From JASLEW01 sp035544895 (lineage in GTDB: Bacteria > Acidobacteriota > Thermoanaerobaculia > Multivoradales > UBA5704), in NCBI GenBank assembly GCA_035544895.1, contig DASZZM010000081.1:62001-126000 (forward strand): DNA of 64,000 nt, read 5' to 3'. The position numbers and the translations under genes were made by a program. This document shows positions 9,000-17,909 of the stretch, piece after piece (positions within the stretch are counted from its first letter, which is position 1; each line of letters starts with the position of its first letter). Under the pieces are notes generated by a model. That model was given only the letters and a program-made list of their open reading frames with translations, was not told the DNA's origin and ran no database searches.

Positions 9000-9962
9000 A
9001 TGCAGCCGATCCTGCTCGAAGAGGCCGATGCGTCCCGCGCCGCGGAGCCGATCCGCCGGCTCGAGGACAACGTTGCGCAGGTGATCCGCGGCAAACGCGA
9101 GGTCATCCGCCTGGCCACCGTGTGCCTGCTCGCCCGCGGCCACGTCCTCATCGAAGACGTCCCCGGCGTCGGCAAGACCACCTTGGCGCAGGGACTGGCC
9201 CGCTCGCTCGGCATCTCTTTTCAGCGCATCCAGTTCACCAGCGACCTGCTGCCTTCCGACATCATCGGCGTCTCGATCTTCAATCAGAAGAGCCAGGCTT
9301 TCGAGTTCATGCCCGGCCCTCTCTTCGCCAACGTGGTCCTGGCCGACGAGATCAATCGCGCCACCCCGAAGACCCAGTCGGCCCTGCTCGAGGCGATGGG
9401 CGAGCGCCGGGTCTCGGTCGAGCGCCGGCGCTACCTGCTGCCCGAGCCCTTCGTCGTCCTCGCCACCCAGAACCCGCTCGAGTACCAGGGCACTTTCCCT
9501 TTGCCCGAGTCCCAGCTCGACCGCTTCCTGATGTCCTTGTCTCTCGGCTACCCGCCGCGCGTCGACGAGCGCGACCTGCTGCTCTCGGGAGGCGTCGACG
9601 AGATTCTCGAGCACCTGCGGCCCGTCGTCTCGCGGCAAGAGCTGGTCGATCTGCAGGCCCAGGTGCAAGCCATCCGCGTCGCCGACAAGCTCGCCGATTA
9701 CCTGCTGGCCATCGCCGAGGCCACCCGGCGCGGCGGCGACTTCCTGCTCGGAGTTTCGACCCGCGGCGCCCAGAACCTGTTTCGCGCCGTGCAGGCGCTC
9801 GCCCTCTGCGAAGGGCGTGCTTACGCGGTCCCCGACGACGTTCAGCGCCTCGCCCCCGCCGTGCTCGCCCATCGGGTCGTCCTGAGACGGGGCGGCAACG
9901 ACCTCGGCAACACGCGCCGGGCGATCGAGCGTATCGTCGCCACGATCTCCGTTCCGCTCTGA
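9000..9962 (+). CDS. MoxR-family AAA+ ATPase
   Basis: A cytoplasmic AAA+ ATPase of 320 residues, thought to act as a chaperone for metal insertion or assembly of partner complexes. Walker A is GVGKT (56-60). Walker B is VVLADEINRA (about 112-121), followed by the sensor strand VLATQNPLEYQGTFPLPESQLDRF, which is typical of MoxR proteins. The ATG at 9000 gives a normal-length N-terminus. The adjacent DUF58 and transglutaminase genes make the widespread MoxR-DUF58-transglutaminase arrangement, usually linked to envelope maintenance or stress. Confidence 0.93.
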   Translation: MQPILLEEADASRAAEPIRRLEDNVAQVIRGKREVIRLATVCLLARGHVLIEDVPGVGKTTLAQGLARSLGISFQRIQFTSDLLPSDIIGVSIFNQKSQAFEFMPGPLFANVVLADEINRATPKTQSALLEAMGERRVSVERRRYLLPEPFVVLATQNPLEYQGTFPLPESQLDRFLMSLSLGYPPRVDERDLLLSGGVDEILEHLRPVVSRQELVDLQAQVQAIRVADKLADYLLAIAEATRRGGDFLLGVSTRGAQNLFRAVQALALCEGRAYAVPDDVQRLAPAVLAHRVVLRRGGNDLGNTRRAIERIVATISVPL

Positions 9963-9969
9963 GGGGACC

Positions 9970-11070
9970 TTGCCGCTCCGGCCAAGCTCATCGCCAGCTC
10001 CGGCCGCCGCGCCGGGCCATCCCGTCTCGACGGCGAGGAGGCCCCGCGCCGCCACCGACGAGATCCGCATCACCACCGTGGGATTGTGGTTCGTGCTGCT
10101 CTGCGTGTTGGTGGCCGTCGCCGCCACCAATACCGGCAACAACGCGCTCTACACCGTGCTCGCGGTCATGTTCGCCCTTCTCGTCCTCTCGGGGCTGCTG
10201 TCGCGCCAGAACGTGCGCGGGCTGACCGTCGAGCTCGAGCCCCCGTCCGAGGTCTTCGCCAACCGGCCCTTCACCATGGACTTCACCGTGCGCAGCTGCG
10301 CGCGCCTGCTGCCGCGCTGGTTCTTGCTGCTCAGGCTCTCCCGCGACGGGCAGCCGCGCCTGATTCCCTACCTGCCGCGCCGGGGCCGCAGCGCCGGGCG
10401 GCTCGACGCCATCGTCGCGGCGCGCGGCCCCTACCGCTTCGCCTTCGCCCGGGTGTCGAGCCTCTTCCCCTTCGGCTTCTTCCGCAAAGGGGTGCGCTAT
10501 CGCACCGATCTGGACGTGCTGGTCTTCCCCGAAGTGTTCGCCGCCGGCAGCGAGCGGCCCGAAGAGCTCGAGCACCTGGGCGAGAGGCCGAGCCGGCGCG
10601 CCGGCTGGGGCCACGGTCTCTTTGCTCTGCGCGGCTTCCGGCAGGGTGACGACCCGCGCAGCATCCACTGGAAGCAGACCGCGAGGACCGGCGGCATCGT
10701 CTACATGGAGCGCGAGGCCGAGCAGAGCCGGCGCCTGTCGATCATCTTCGACAACGCCGTTGGGGAGCTCGCCGACGATACGCTGCGCGGCCGGTTCGAG
10801 CGGCTGGTCAGCGAGGCCGCGACCGCCGCTCTCCACCACCTGGCCCGCGGCTTCGAGGTCGAGCTGGTGACCCGCGACCGCGTGGTCGGCTTCGGCGGCG
10901 GACCGCGCCAGCGGGTGGCCATCCTCGAAGCCCTCGCCCTGATCGGCTCCCTGCCGCTGCGCAACGATCCGCTGCTGTCGACCGACGCGCGGGCGGCACA
11001 GCTGCGTATCCGCATGGACTCCGCCGACGGCTCGCCGGCGCGCCAGCAGGTCGAGGTGATCGCGCTATGA
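9970..11070 (+). CDS. DUF58 membrane protein
   Basis: A 366-residue protein with two hydrophobic segments near residues 38-80, then a soluble region ending in the DUF58 signature (GDDPRSIHWKQTAR followed by an LSIIFDN strand resembling a von Willebrand A fold). Translation probably starts at TTG 9970, since a GAGGGG sequence lies immediately upstream. The gap to moxR is 7 bp, and its stop overlaps the start of the transglutaminase gene (ATGA). DUF58 proteins are regular partners of MoxR ATPases. The biochemical role is not established. Confidence 0.9.
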   Translation: MPLRPSSSPAPAAAPGHPVSTARRPRAATDEIRITTVGLWFVLLCVLVAVAATNTGNNALYTVLAVMFALLVLSGLLSRQNVRGLTVELEPPSEVFANRPFTMDFTVRSCARLLPRWFLLLRLSRDGQPRLIPYLPRRGRSAGRLDAIVAARGPYRFAFARVSSLFPFGFFRKGVRYRTDLDVLVFPEVFAAGSERPEELEHLGERPSRRAGWGHGLFALRGFRQGDDPRSIHWKQTARTGGIVYMEREAEQSRRLSIIFDNAVGELADDTLRGRFERLVSEAATAALHHLARGFEVELVTRDRVVGFGGGPRQRVAILEALALIGSLPLRNDPLLSTDARAAQLRIRMDSADGSPARQQVEVIAL

Positions 11071-13148
11071 CCTTCGGCCGCCAGAAGCGCCTGCTGGTCG
11101 GGTTCCTGGCCTTCGTCGCGCCCATCCCGCTGCCGTTCAACGAGGTGGTGGGTTGGGGAGTGGTGGCGCCTTACCTCGCCGCCGTCGCCTGGTTCCTGGT
11201 CCGCGCCCGCCGCGACCCGCCGCGCTGGCTGCCCGCGTGGGCGCTCAACGTGCTGGGCCTCGTCTATCTGCCGATCTTCCTGCTCGACCTGGTGGCCTGG
11301 CATCGGGGGCACGTGGTGCAACCGGTGATTCACCTCTGCCTCTTCGTGCTCCTCGCCAAGCTCTTCGCCATGGTGCGAGAGCGTGACAAGTGGCAGGCCG
11401 TGATTGGCATCTTCTTCCTTTTCCTGGCGGCGATGGGCACCAGCGTCCACCCCTCGATCGTGCTCTACCTCGTCACCTTCCTGGCGCTCTCGGTGGTCTT
11501 GCTGGCGCGTTTCGCCTTCTTCCACGTGCTCGCCGACTTCGCGCACGAGGCGCAGGCGCCGCAGGTCCCGCTGCGCGGCCTGCTGACCGCGGCCATCCTC
11601 TGTACGATGGCCCTGGCAGTGCCGCTGTTCGTGGCGCTGCCGCGGCTGAGCAGTCCCTATATCGTGGGGCGCGGTGGCGGCAGCGGCGCCGTGCTCGAGG
11701 CCGCGGGCTTCTCCGATGCGGTCACGCTCAACTCGATCGGCCAGATCCGTGCCAACAACACGGTCGCCTTGCGGGTGCAGGACGAGGACCAAGAGGTCGA
11801 CGTCGCCGACCTGCGCCTCAAGGCGGCCACCTACGATCTCTACCAGGGCACGAGCTGGCGCCGCTCACCGGCCCGCGCCCTGATGAGCCATGAACAGGGA
11901 GTCCGCTTCGAGCTGGCGCCGCGGACGCCGGGCGCGGTCCACTGGCTGAAGATATGGCTGCTGCCGCTGCACAGCCGCAGCCTGCCGCTGCCGGTCGAGG
12001 CACGGACCGTCGAGCCGCACTCGCCGACCCTGGAGACCGACGAGGGCGGCGCCGTCTCGTTCCCGGTCGTGCCGCTCGAGACCCGCGACTACCGGGTCGC
12101 GGTCGGCGGCGGCCCCGTCCTGCTCGGCCTGGTCCCCGGTCCCGCGCCCGACCCGACGCTCGACCTCTCCGGGGTGACGCCGCGTATCGCCAAGCTCGCG
12201 GCGCGGGTCGCGGGCGAGGGGACGCCGGCCGAGCGCGCTCGGCGTCTGGAGACCCACCTGAGCGACAGCTACGGCTACACGCTCGATTTCGCCGGCCGGG
12301 CAACGGACAACCCGATCGAGGACTTCCTGTTCCGTTACCACAGCGGCCAGTGCGAGTATTTCTCCTCGGCGATGGTGCTCATGCTGCGCTCGGATGGCAT
12401 CCCGGCGCGCCTGGTGACTGGCTTTCTCGGCGCCGAGTACAACCCCTTCGAGGGCTACTACATCGTGCGCAACGGCAACGCCCACGCCTGGGTTGAAGCC
12501 TACATGGGGCAAGGCAAGGGCTGGCGCATCTTCGACCCGACGCCGCCGGCCGGCCGGCCGCTGCCGAGCCATGAGGGCCTGCCGTTGCTGGCGAGCCAGG
12601 CATGGGACTACGTGGTTTTCCGCTGGGACCGCTACGTGCTGACCTACGGCATCTACGACCAGCTCCAGGTCTTCAGCGAGGTGCGCGGCCTGTGGGACAG
12701 GTTCGCCTCCCTCTTCCGGCGCCACCCGGAGAGCGGCCCCGCCGCCCCCGCCGGCGCGGCGCCTTCCGCCGGCACCGCCGTGGCGGTAGGGCTCTCGGAC
12801 GCCAGCCGCCAGGCGCTGTGGTGGGTCCTCGCCGGCTGCCTGCTGCTGGCCGTTGCCGCCGGCCTGCTCGCCTGGCGCCTGCGCCCGCCGCTGACCGCGA
12901 CCAAGGCCTACCAGCGTATCCGCCGCGAGCTCGGCCGCGCCGGCATGCCCCTCCCATCCTCCGCCCCGCCCCTCGCCGTGCGCCACCAGGCCACCACCCG
13001 ATTCCCCACCGCCGCCCACGCCACCGGCCGCGTCATCGACTTCTACCTGCGCGAGAGCTTCGGCGGCCACTCCCTTGCCCCCCCCGACCGCGACGCCCTG
13101 AAATCCGCCCTCGCCGAAGCCCAGCAAGAGATGCGGCGGGCGGGGTAG
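11067..13148 (+). CDS. Membrane transglutaminase-like protein (TgpA type)
   Basis: A 693-residue protein with several N-terminal membrane helices (within residues 1-200), a large periplasmic region holding a transglutaminase-like cysteine hydrolase fold, a further helix near residue 590-612 and a cytoplasmic DUF4129-like tail. A complete candidate triad is visible: C429 in SGQCEYF, H473 in NAHAWVE and D490 in WRIFDPTPP. It is co-translated with the DUF58 gene through a 4-bp overlap. Relatives are essential or stress-linked envelope proteins in Pseudomonas. The substrate is unknown. Confidence 0.92.
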   Translation: MTFGRQKRLLVGFLAFVAPIPLPFNEVVGWGVVAPYLAAVAWFLVRARRDPPRWLPAWALNVLGLVYLPIFLLDLVAWHRGHVVQPVIHLCLFVLLAKLFAMVRERDKWQAVIGIFFLFLAAMGTSVHPSIVLYLVTFLALSVVLLARFAFFHVLADFAHEAQAPQVPLRGLLTAAILCTMALAVPLFVALPRLSSPYIVGRGGGSGAVLEAAGFSDAVTLNSIGQIRANNTVALRVQDEDQEVDVADLRLKAATYDLYQGTSWRRSPARALMSHEQGVRFELAPRTPGAVHWLKIWLLPLHSRSLPLPVEARTVEPHSPTLETDEGGAVSFPVVPLETRDYRVAVGGGPVLLGLVPGPAPDPTLDLSGVTPRIAKLAARVAGEGTPAERARRLETHLSDSYGYTLDFAGRATDNPIEDFLFRYHSGQCEYFSSAMVLMLRSDGIPARLVTGFLGAEYNPFEGYYIVRNGNAHAWVEAYMGQGKGWRIFDPTPPAGRPLPSHEGLPLLASQAWDYVVFRWDRYVLTYGIYDQLQVFSEVRGLWDRFASLFRRHPESGPAAPAGAAPSAGTAVAVGLSDASRQALWWVLAGCLLLAVAAGLLAWRLRPPLTATKAYQRIRRELGRAGMPLPSSAPPLAVRHQATTRFPTAAHATGRVIDFYLRESFGGHSLAPPDRDALKSALAEAQQEMRRAG

Positions 13149-13284
13149 GAGCAGCGCCACAAGTCTCCACCCCAAAGGCGCGTTCATGTCAGGATCAAGT
13201 AAAGCAAGAGCACACAACTGGCGCGCGGAACGGGCCACTTCCCCTTGCCGGGGCGCGGCCGTTCCCGTTATCGTAGGCAAGCGC

Positions 13285-14064
13285 ATGCGCACCGCCGCGA
13301 AGTGCCTCGCTGGAGTGGCCTGGCTGGTCCAGGCTGGGGTGCTGCCCGCCTTAGCCGCGCCGGCCGGAGCCGCCGGCGGGCCGGCGGTCGTCCCGGCCAT
13401 CGAGGCGCCGGTGCGGCTGGTTGCGCCGGCGGCCGAGGAGGTCCTGGTGGGCGGCGCGCCGGCGGCGATCGCCTGGGAGCCGCTCGAGGTGCTCGATCAC
13501 CTGGGGCCGGTCGAAGAGTGGGAAGCGTTCCTCTCGCTCGACGGCGGCAGCCACTACACCATCCGGCTCACCCCTCACCTCAGCCGCACCCTGCATAGCT
13601 TCGTGTGGTCCGTGCCGCCGACGCCAAGCGCCGACGCACGTATCCTCCTGCGCTTCGGCGACGAGCGGCGCGAGCATGCCTGGCGGATTGACCGGCGCTT
13701 CCGCATCGTCGTGGCCCACGGCGGCGAGCGCGGCGATCTCATCGCTCCCGCGCGCGCTCTTGCGCCCGGCGAAGCGCCGCTGCCCGGCGAAGCCGGAGTC
13801 GCCAGCTGGGTCGAAGGGACGCGCCAGGGCGCGGCTCTGCGCCAGGTCGTGTACGCCGCTCCAGGCATCTCCGAGCTCGGGATCCCAGTCTTCTGTCGCC
13901 TCGCCTCGCTGGCTGTGACCGAGGCGGCCAGCTCCTCGCTCGCGCCGCCGCGCCGGCAGGTGGTCGGAACAGCGCCGGCCAGGCGGGCGCCGTCTGCGGA
14001 CAGGAAGGCCGCGTCACCGCGGCCGATCGAGCCACTGTTGCTGACTCACCGCCTCAACGAATAA
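13285..14064 (+). CDS. Secreted protein with an Ig-like domain, unknown function
   Basis: The chosen ATG gives a 259-residue protein with a clean signal peptide (MRTAAKCLAG, then a hydrophobic core ending near AAPAGA). A longer frame begins at 13186, but its extra 33 residues would bury the signal. Residues about 40-130 alternate strands with a W-E-A-F-L-S-L-D-G-G pattern and an RILLRFGD strand, resembling small Ig-like modules in surface proteins. The C-terminus is basic and low-complexity. A GC-rich imperfect hairpin spans about 13226-13270 just upstream. The 222 bp after it (to 14286) show only a ribosome-binding site for the next gene. Confidence 0.6.
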   Translation: MRTAAKCLAGVAWLVQAGVLPALAAPAGAAGGPAVVPAIEAPVRLVAPAAEEVLVGGAPAAIAWEPLEVLDHLGPVEEWEAFLSLDGGSHYTIRLTPHLSRTLHSFVWSVPPTPSADARILLRFGDERREHAWRIDRRFRIVVAHGGERGDLIAPARALAPGEAPLPGEAGVASWVEGTRQGAALRQVVYAAPGISELGIPVFCRLASLAVTEAASSSLAPPRRQVVGTAPARRAPSADRKAASPRPIEPLLLTHRLNE

Positions 14065-14286
14065 CCCTCCTCCCGAATCAATCGACCGAGACATTCGCGC
14101 CAGGGCCTCCGCGGGCTCATCCACCCCGGCGTCCGAGCGGGGCTGGACGACGCGGGGCATTGCCCTGGACCCTCGGCGCCACGCCCGCCGCCGCGCCCTG
14201 ATGCGCGGCGCGCGCCGGAGAGCGCAAGACGATCGAGCGCCGCCTGACCGGCGTTTTCGCCATTCGGCTGACGAGGAGGTTTCCCG

Positions 14287-16581
14287 ATGCTTTACCCAGC
14301 CCGCCCTCACTCTCACCGTTCCCGTGGCGCGGTGCGTTCCGTGTCCCGCCGCCGCCCGCGGCCCCGAAACATGAAACAGCGCTGCGATGTGGTCTTAGCC
14401 CTTGCCCTTGCCTTTGCCCTGTTCCTGCCGGCCTCCGGCCGCGCGCACGCCCAGGAGCCCAATCCTGCGCGGCCGGGGCAGGTCACAGCGCCGGGCGAGG
14501 GGCCCGCGCCGCAGACCGGGGACCAGGGCGGCCTGCCCGCGGTTGCCGAGAAGATCGAGGTGACGGTTACCCGCGTGCCCGAAGACGTCGAACCTGTGCC
14601 GGCTTCGATCACCGTGGTCAGCGGAGAGGAACTACAGGCGCGCGGCGCCACCGACCTGGCGAGCGCGCTCGCCACCGTGGCCGGAGTGGCCGTCGCTCCG
14701 GGGGGCGACAACGGGCCGGCGAGCTCGATCCCGGAGCTCTGGGGCCTGCGCGAGTTCGACGCCTTCCTGCTTGTCGTCGACGGCGTGCCCTGGGGCGGGG
14801 CCTTCAACCCGGCCCTGCCCGCCCTCGACCTGACCGACGTCGACCGCATCGAGGTGCTGCGCGGCTCGGCCCCGGTGATGTTCGGGGCCACCTCTTTCGT
14901 CGGCGTCATCCAGGTGATCCACCGCCAGGCGGGGACGGCCGGCGCCACCGTGCGCGCCTCGGCCGGCAGTTATGGCAGCGGCGACCTGGCGGCGGCGACC
15001 CCGCTGCCCGCTCTCGGCGGATACCGGCAATCCCTCAGCGTCCACGGCGAGCGTCAGGGTTTCCGCGACGACCGCGCCGACTTCGGGCGCGGCAACCTGC
15101 TCTACCGCGGCGTCCTGCCCACCGCCGCCGGCGCTTTCCGCCTGGATTTCAACGCCACGGTGGTGCGCCAGAGCCCGGCGAGCCCGATCCCGCGCGACGG
15201 CGCCCGGCTGACTCCGCTGGTGCCGATCGACAGCAACCAGAACCCGCGCGGGGCGCGCATCGACGACGACCGCTTCCATCTCACCACGGGCTACGACGCC
15301 AAGCTCGGCTCCGCAGCCTGGTCCACGACTCTGGCGCTCACGCACCTGGCGCGCCAGGTCGGGCGCGGGTTCCTCGAGAACTTTGTCGGCACCGATCCCG
15401 ACGACCATGGCATCCGCCAGCGCCTGGCCACCACCGACCTCTATCTCGACAGTCACCTGGCGTTCGCTCTCGGCCGCGCCGTCCGGCTGATTGCCGGCGT
15501 CGATCACCTCTATGGCAAGGCCCACAACGCCTCGGAGGACTGGGACTACTTCCAGAACGTCGACGGCTCCAATCCGCCCAACATCAATAGCTTCCGGCCG
15601 TTCGGCGCCACCGACCTTCGCGACACGCGCAATTTCTCGGGCCTCTACGCGCAGGCCGAGTGGACGCCCGCGCCGCGCCTGCGCCTCCAGGCCGGCGCCC
15701 GGCTGAACCATACCCGCGAAGCGCTCGACACCACCGCCGTCAGCTTTCCCGCCGCCAGCACGGCGGCCAGCCTGGCGGCCAAAGACGTGGCGGTGGGACC
15801 GGGGAGCGACCGCCGCACGGTGACGCGCGCGAGCGGCGCGGTGGGCGCGAGCTACCTGGTCTGGCAGCAGGAGGGTGCGGAAGGGATCTGGGCCTTTGCC
15901 GACTACCGCAACACCTTCAAGCCCGCGGCGCTCGACTTCGGGCCTGACGTCAACGGCGTGGTTCTCAAGCCCGAGACGGCGCAAAGCTATGAGGCGGGGC
16001 TCAAGGGACGCCAGCGCGGCGGCTTCGACTGGGAGCTCAGCGTCTTCCAGATGAATTTCGCCAACCTGGTCGTCCCGCAGCTCAACGCCGAGGGGGTGCC
16101 CGTGCTGACCAACGCCGGCAAGGAGCGCTTCAAGGGAGCCGAGATCGAGCTCGAATATCGCCTTCGGCCCGATCTCACCCTACAGGGGGTGTACAGTTAT
16201 CACGACGCTCGTTTCCGCGACTTCATCGACGTGACGGCCGCGGGCGACAACGTCCAGGTCTCCGGCAACCGCCTGCCGCTGTCGGCCCGCAACCTCGGCA
16301 GCGCCGGCCTGCTCTACCGCCCGAGCCGCGGCCCGACCGCCTGGGTGACCGCCAGCTGCGTCGGCAATCGATTCCTGGATCGCGAGAATGAAGCCCGCGC
16401 GCCCTCCTATACCACCTGGGCCGCCGGCGTCGGCTACCGCTTCCCGCGGTGGGAGGTGCGCCTCGACGGCTGGAACCTCAACAACACCCGGCCCGCCGTG
16501 GCGGCGAGCGAGTTCGGCCAGAACCAATTCTATCTGCTACCGGCCCGTGTCGTCCGGCTGGTCGGGCAGGTCCGGCTCTGA
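14287..16581 (+). CDS. TonB-dependent outer-membrane receptor
   Basis: A 764-residue receptor of the TonB-dependent class, transporting a siderophore, vitamin or oligosaccharide across the outer membrane. After the signal peptide (about residues 29-55) comes a plug domain (EKIEVTVTRVPEDVEPVPASITVV, truncated here as EKIEVTVTRV; later DRIEVLRGSAPVMFG), then repeated beta-strand patterns to the C-terminus. GAGGAGG at 14272-14278 favours the start at 14287. The alternative ATG at 14371 would give a more normal signal peptide without the Arg-rich leader. That leader overlaps a fragment of the dispersed repeat family. The ligand cannot be inferred from the neighbours. Confidence 0.92.
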   Translation: MLYPARPHSHRSRGAVRSVSRRRPRPRNMKQRCDVVLALALAFALFLPASGRAHAQEPNPARPGQVTAPGEGPAPQTGDQGGLPAVAEKIEVTVTRVPEDVEPVPASITVVSGEELQARGATDLASALATVAGVAVAPGGDNGPASSIPELWGLREFDAFLLVVDGVPWGGAFNPALPALDLTDVDRIEVLRGSAPVMFGATSFVGVIQVIHRQAGTAGATVRASAGSYGSGDLAAATPLPALGGYRQSLSVHGERQGFRDDRADFGRGNLLYRGVLPTAAGAFRLDFNATVVRQSPASPIPRDGARLTPLVPIDSNQNPRGARIDDDRFHLTTGYDAKLGSAAWSTTLALTHLARQVGRGFLENFVGTDPDDHGIRQRLATTDLYLDSHLAFALGRAVRLIAGVDHLYGKAHNASEDWDYFQNVDGSNPPNINSFRPFGATDLRDTRNFSGLYAQAEWTPAPRLRLQAGARLNHTREALDTTAVSFPAASTAASLAAKDVAVGPGSDRRTVTRASGAVGASYLVWQQEGAEGIWAFADYRNTFKPAALDFGPDVNGVVLKPETAQSYEAGLKGRQRGGFDWELSVFQMNFANLVVPQLNAEGVPVLTNAGKERFKGAEIELEYRLRPDLTLQGVYSYHDARFRDFIDVTAAGDNVQVSGNRLPLSARNLGSAGLLYRPSRGPTAWVTASCVGNRFLDRENEARAPSYTTWAAGVGYRFPRWEVRLDGWNLNNTRPAVAASEFGQNQFYLLPARVVRLVGQVRL
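14343..14396 (-). repeat. Partial copy of the dispersed repeat inside the TonB receptor signal peptide
   Basis: The segment around 14360-14393 matches the right-hand part of the dispersed repeat in reverse orientation. It shares GGCCCCGA, then ACATGAAAC and GCGCTGCGA with only a few differences from the copies at 20441-20617 and 19561-19766. Here it is translated as the start of the hydrophobic signal peptide. Confidence 0.55.
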
Positions 16582-16588
16582 CCGGGTT

Positions 16589-17656
16589 TCAACCGCCGAA
16601 CAGGCCGAGCTGGCGGGGTCCGTCGCTGGCGGCGGCGGGGCGGCGGAAGGCGGCGGTCGACAGCTCGAGGCGTTTCTGGTCGAGGCCGTAGCGCCGCCGC
16701 GCGGTCTCGAAGAGGGTCTTGATCTGCGCGGCGAAGACACCCTCGCCGCGCATCCGGCTGCCGAAGCGCGGATCGTTGAGCCTGCCACCCCGCAGCTCGC
16801 GCACGCGGTTGAGGATCTTCTCCTTGCGCTCCGGGAAATGCCTGCCGAGCCAGGCCTCGAACAACCCGGCCACCGCCCCGGGCAGGCGCATCACGGTGTA
16901 ACCTGCGCCGCACGCTCCCGCCGCCGCGGCGGCCTCGAGGATGCGTGGCATCTCGTGGTCGGTGAGCGCGGGTACGATCGGCGCGACCATCACGCTGGTG
17001 GGAATGCCGGCGGCGGCCAGGCGCTCGATCGCCTTGAGCCGGTCTCGCGGATGGGAGGCCCGGGGCTCCATGCGCCGCGCCAGCTCGGGATCGAGAGTGG
17101 TGATGGAGAGGGACACCGCCGCCGCCTGGTGTCCGGCCAGCTCCGCCAGCAGGTCGATGTCGCGCGTCACCAGTTCGCTCTTGGTGATCACCCCCACCGG
17201 GTTGCGGAGCTCCGCGAGCACCTCGAGGCAGCGGCGGGTGATCTCCAGCTTGCGCTCGACCGGCTGATACGGATCGGTCACCCCGCTCATCGCCAGCACT
17301 TCCGGCTGCCAGCGCGGCGAGGAGAGCTCGCGCCGCAGCAGCGCGGCGGCGTCCTCCTTGACCAGGATCCGGCTCTCGAAATCCAGCCCCGCCGAGAAGC
17401 CGACGTACTCGTGAGTTGGACGGGCGTAGCAATAGATGCAGCCGTGCTCGCAACCCCGGTAGGGGTTGAGCGACGAGGAGAAACCGACGTCCGGGCTGTC
17501 GTTGTGGGTGATGACCGAGCGGGAGGCATCGCGCAGGTACTCGGTCTCGACCCGCTCGGGCCCTTCGACCTCCATCTCGACGGCGATGCGCTCGAAGCGG
17601 TTGGTCGGGTTCTCCGCCGCCCCGCGCCCACGCACTCCAGGCGTCTGGTCTCTCAT
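16589..17656 (-). CDS. PA0069-type radical SAM protein
   Basis: A 355-residue radical S-adenosylmethionine enzyme of the SplB-like PA0069/Rv2578c family. The cluster-binding motif is C69-x3-C73-x2-C76 (GCEHGCIYCYARP), preceded by the typical NPYRGCEHG context. The downstream strands MSGVTDPYQPVE, VGVITKS and VAPIVPALTDHE are all characteristic. The ATG at 17656 gives the usual family length. A far upstream extension without stops runs into repeat-derived sequence and is not credible. The substrate of this family is unknown. It converges on the TonB receptor gene with a 7-bp gap. Confidence 0.9.
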   Translation of the reverse strand: MRDQTPGVRGRGAAENPTNRFERIAVEMEVEGPERVETEYLRDASRSVITHNDSPDVGFSSSLNPYRGCEHGCIYCYARPTHEYVGFSAGLDFESRILVKEDAAALLRRELSSPRWQPEVLAMSGVTDPYQPVERKLEITRRCLEVLAELRNPVGVITKSELVTRDIDLLAELAGHQAAAVSLSITTLDPELARRMEPRASHPRDRLKAIERLAAAGIPTSVMVAPIVPALTDHEMPRILEAAAAAGACGAGYTVMRLPGAVAGLFEAWLGRHFPERKEKILNRVRELRGGRLNDPRFGSRMRGEGVFAAQIKTLFETARRRYGLDQKRLELSTAAFRRPAAASDGPRQLGLFGG

Positions 17657-17666
17657 CTCAGCCTCC

Positions 17667-17708
17667 ACCGCCCCCTGCCTCTCGCGCACCGACGACTTTC
17701 GTCTTAGA
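17667..17708 (-). repeat. Left-terminal fragment of the dispersed repeat
   Basis: Read on the minus strand, this begins CTAAGACGAAAG and continues with GGTGCGCGAGAGG and a G-rich run, matching the left end of the four fuller copies. It ends about 10 bp before the radical SAM start codon. Confidence 0.6.
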
Positions 17709-17787
17709 TCCGCCGGCCATATTCCCAGTCTAGCGCGGAAGACCCAGGGGCGTAAACCACGCGGTAGTCCGGTGCCGGGCCAGACGG

Positions 17788-17841
17788 CTAAGACCAAAGG
17801 CTGCCGCGAGAGGGGCGGAGGGCGTCTCCTCCTGCCGCGCA
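17788..17841 (+). repeat. Degenerate left-terminal fragment of the dispersed repeat
   Basis: Begins CTAAGACCAAAGG, then GCCGCGAGAGG and a GGGCGTCTCC segment. It aligns with the fragment at 17667-17708 but points the other way, so the two left ends lie head to head in the 253-bp gap between the radical SAM gene and the GT39 gene. Apart from these fragments and a ribosome-binding site I see nothing in the gap. Confidence 0.45.
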
Positions 17842-17909
17842 ACTCGGCCTGCCGGCCTGCGTAGACAAGCAAGCAAGAGTCGCCTTCGCGACAGGAGGGA
17901 ACGACCGCC

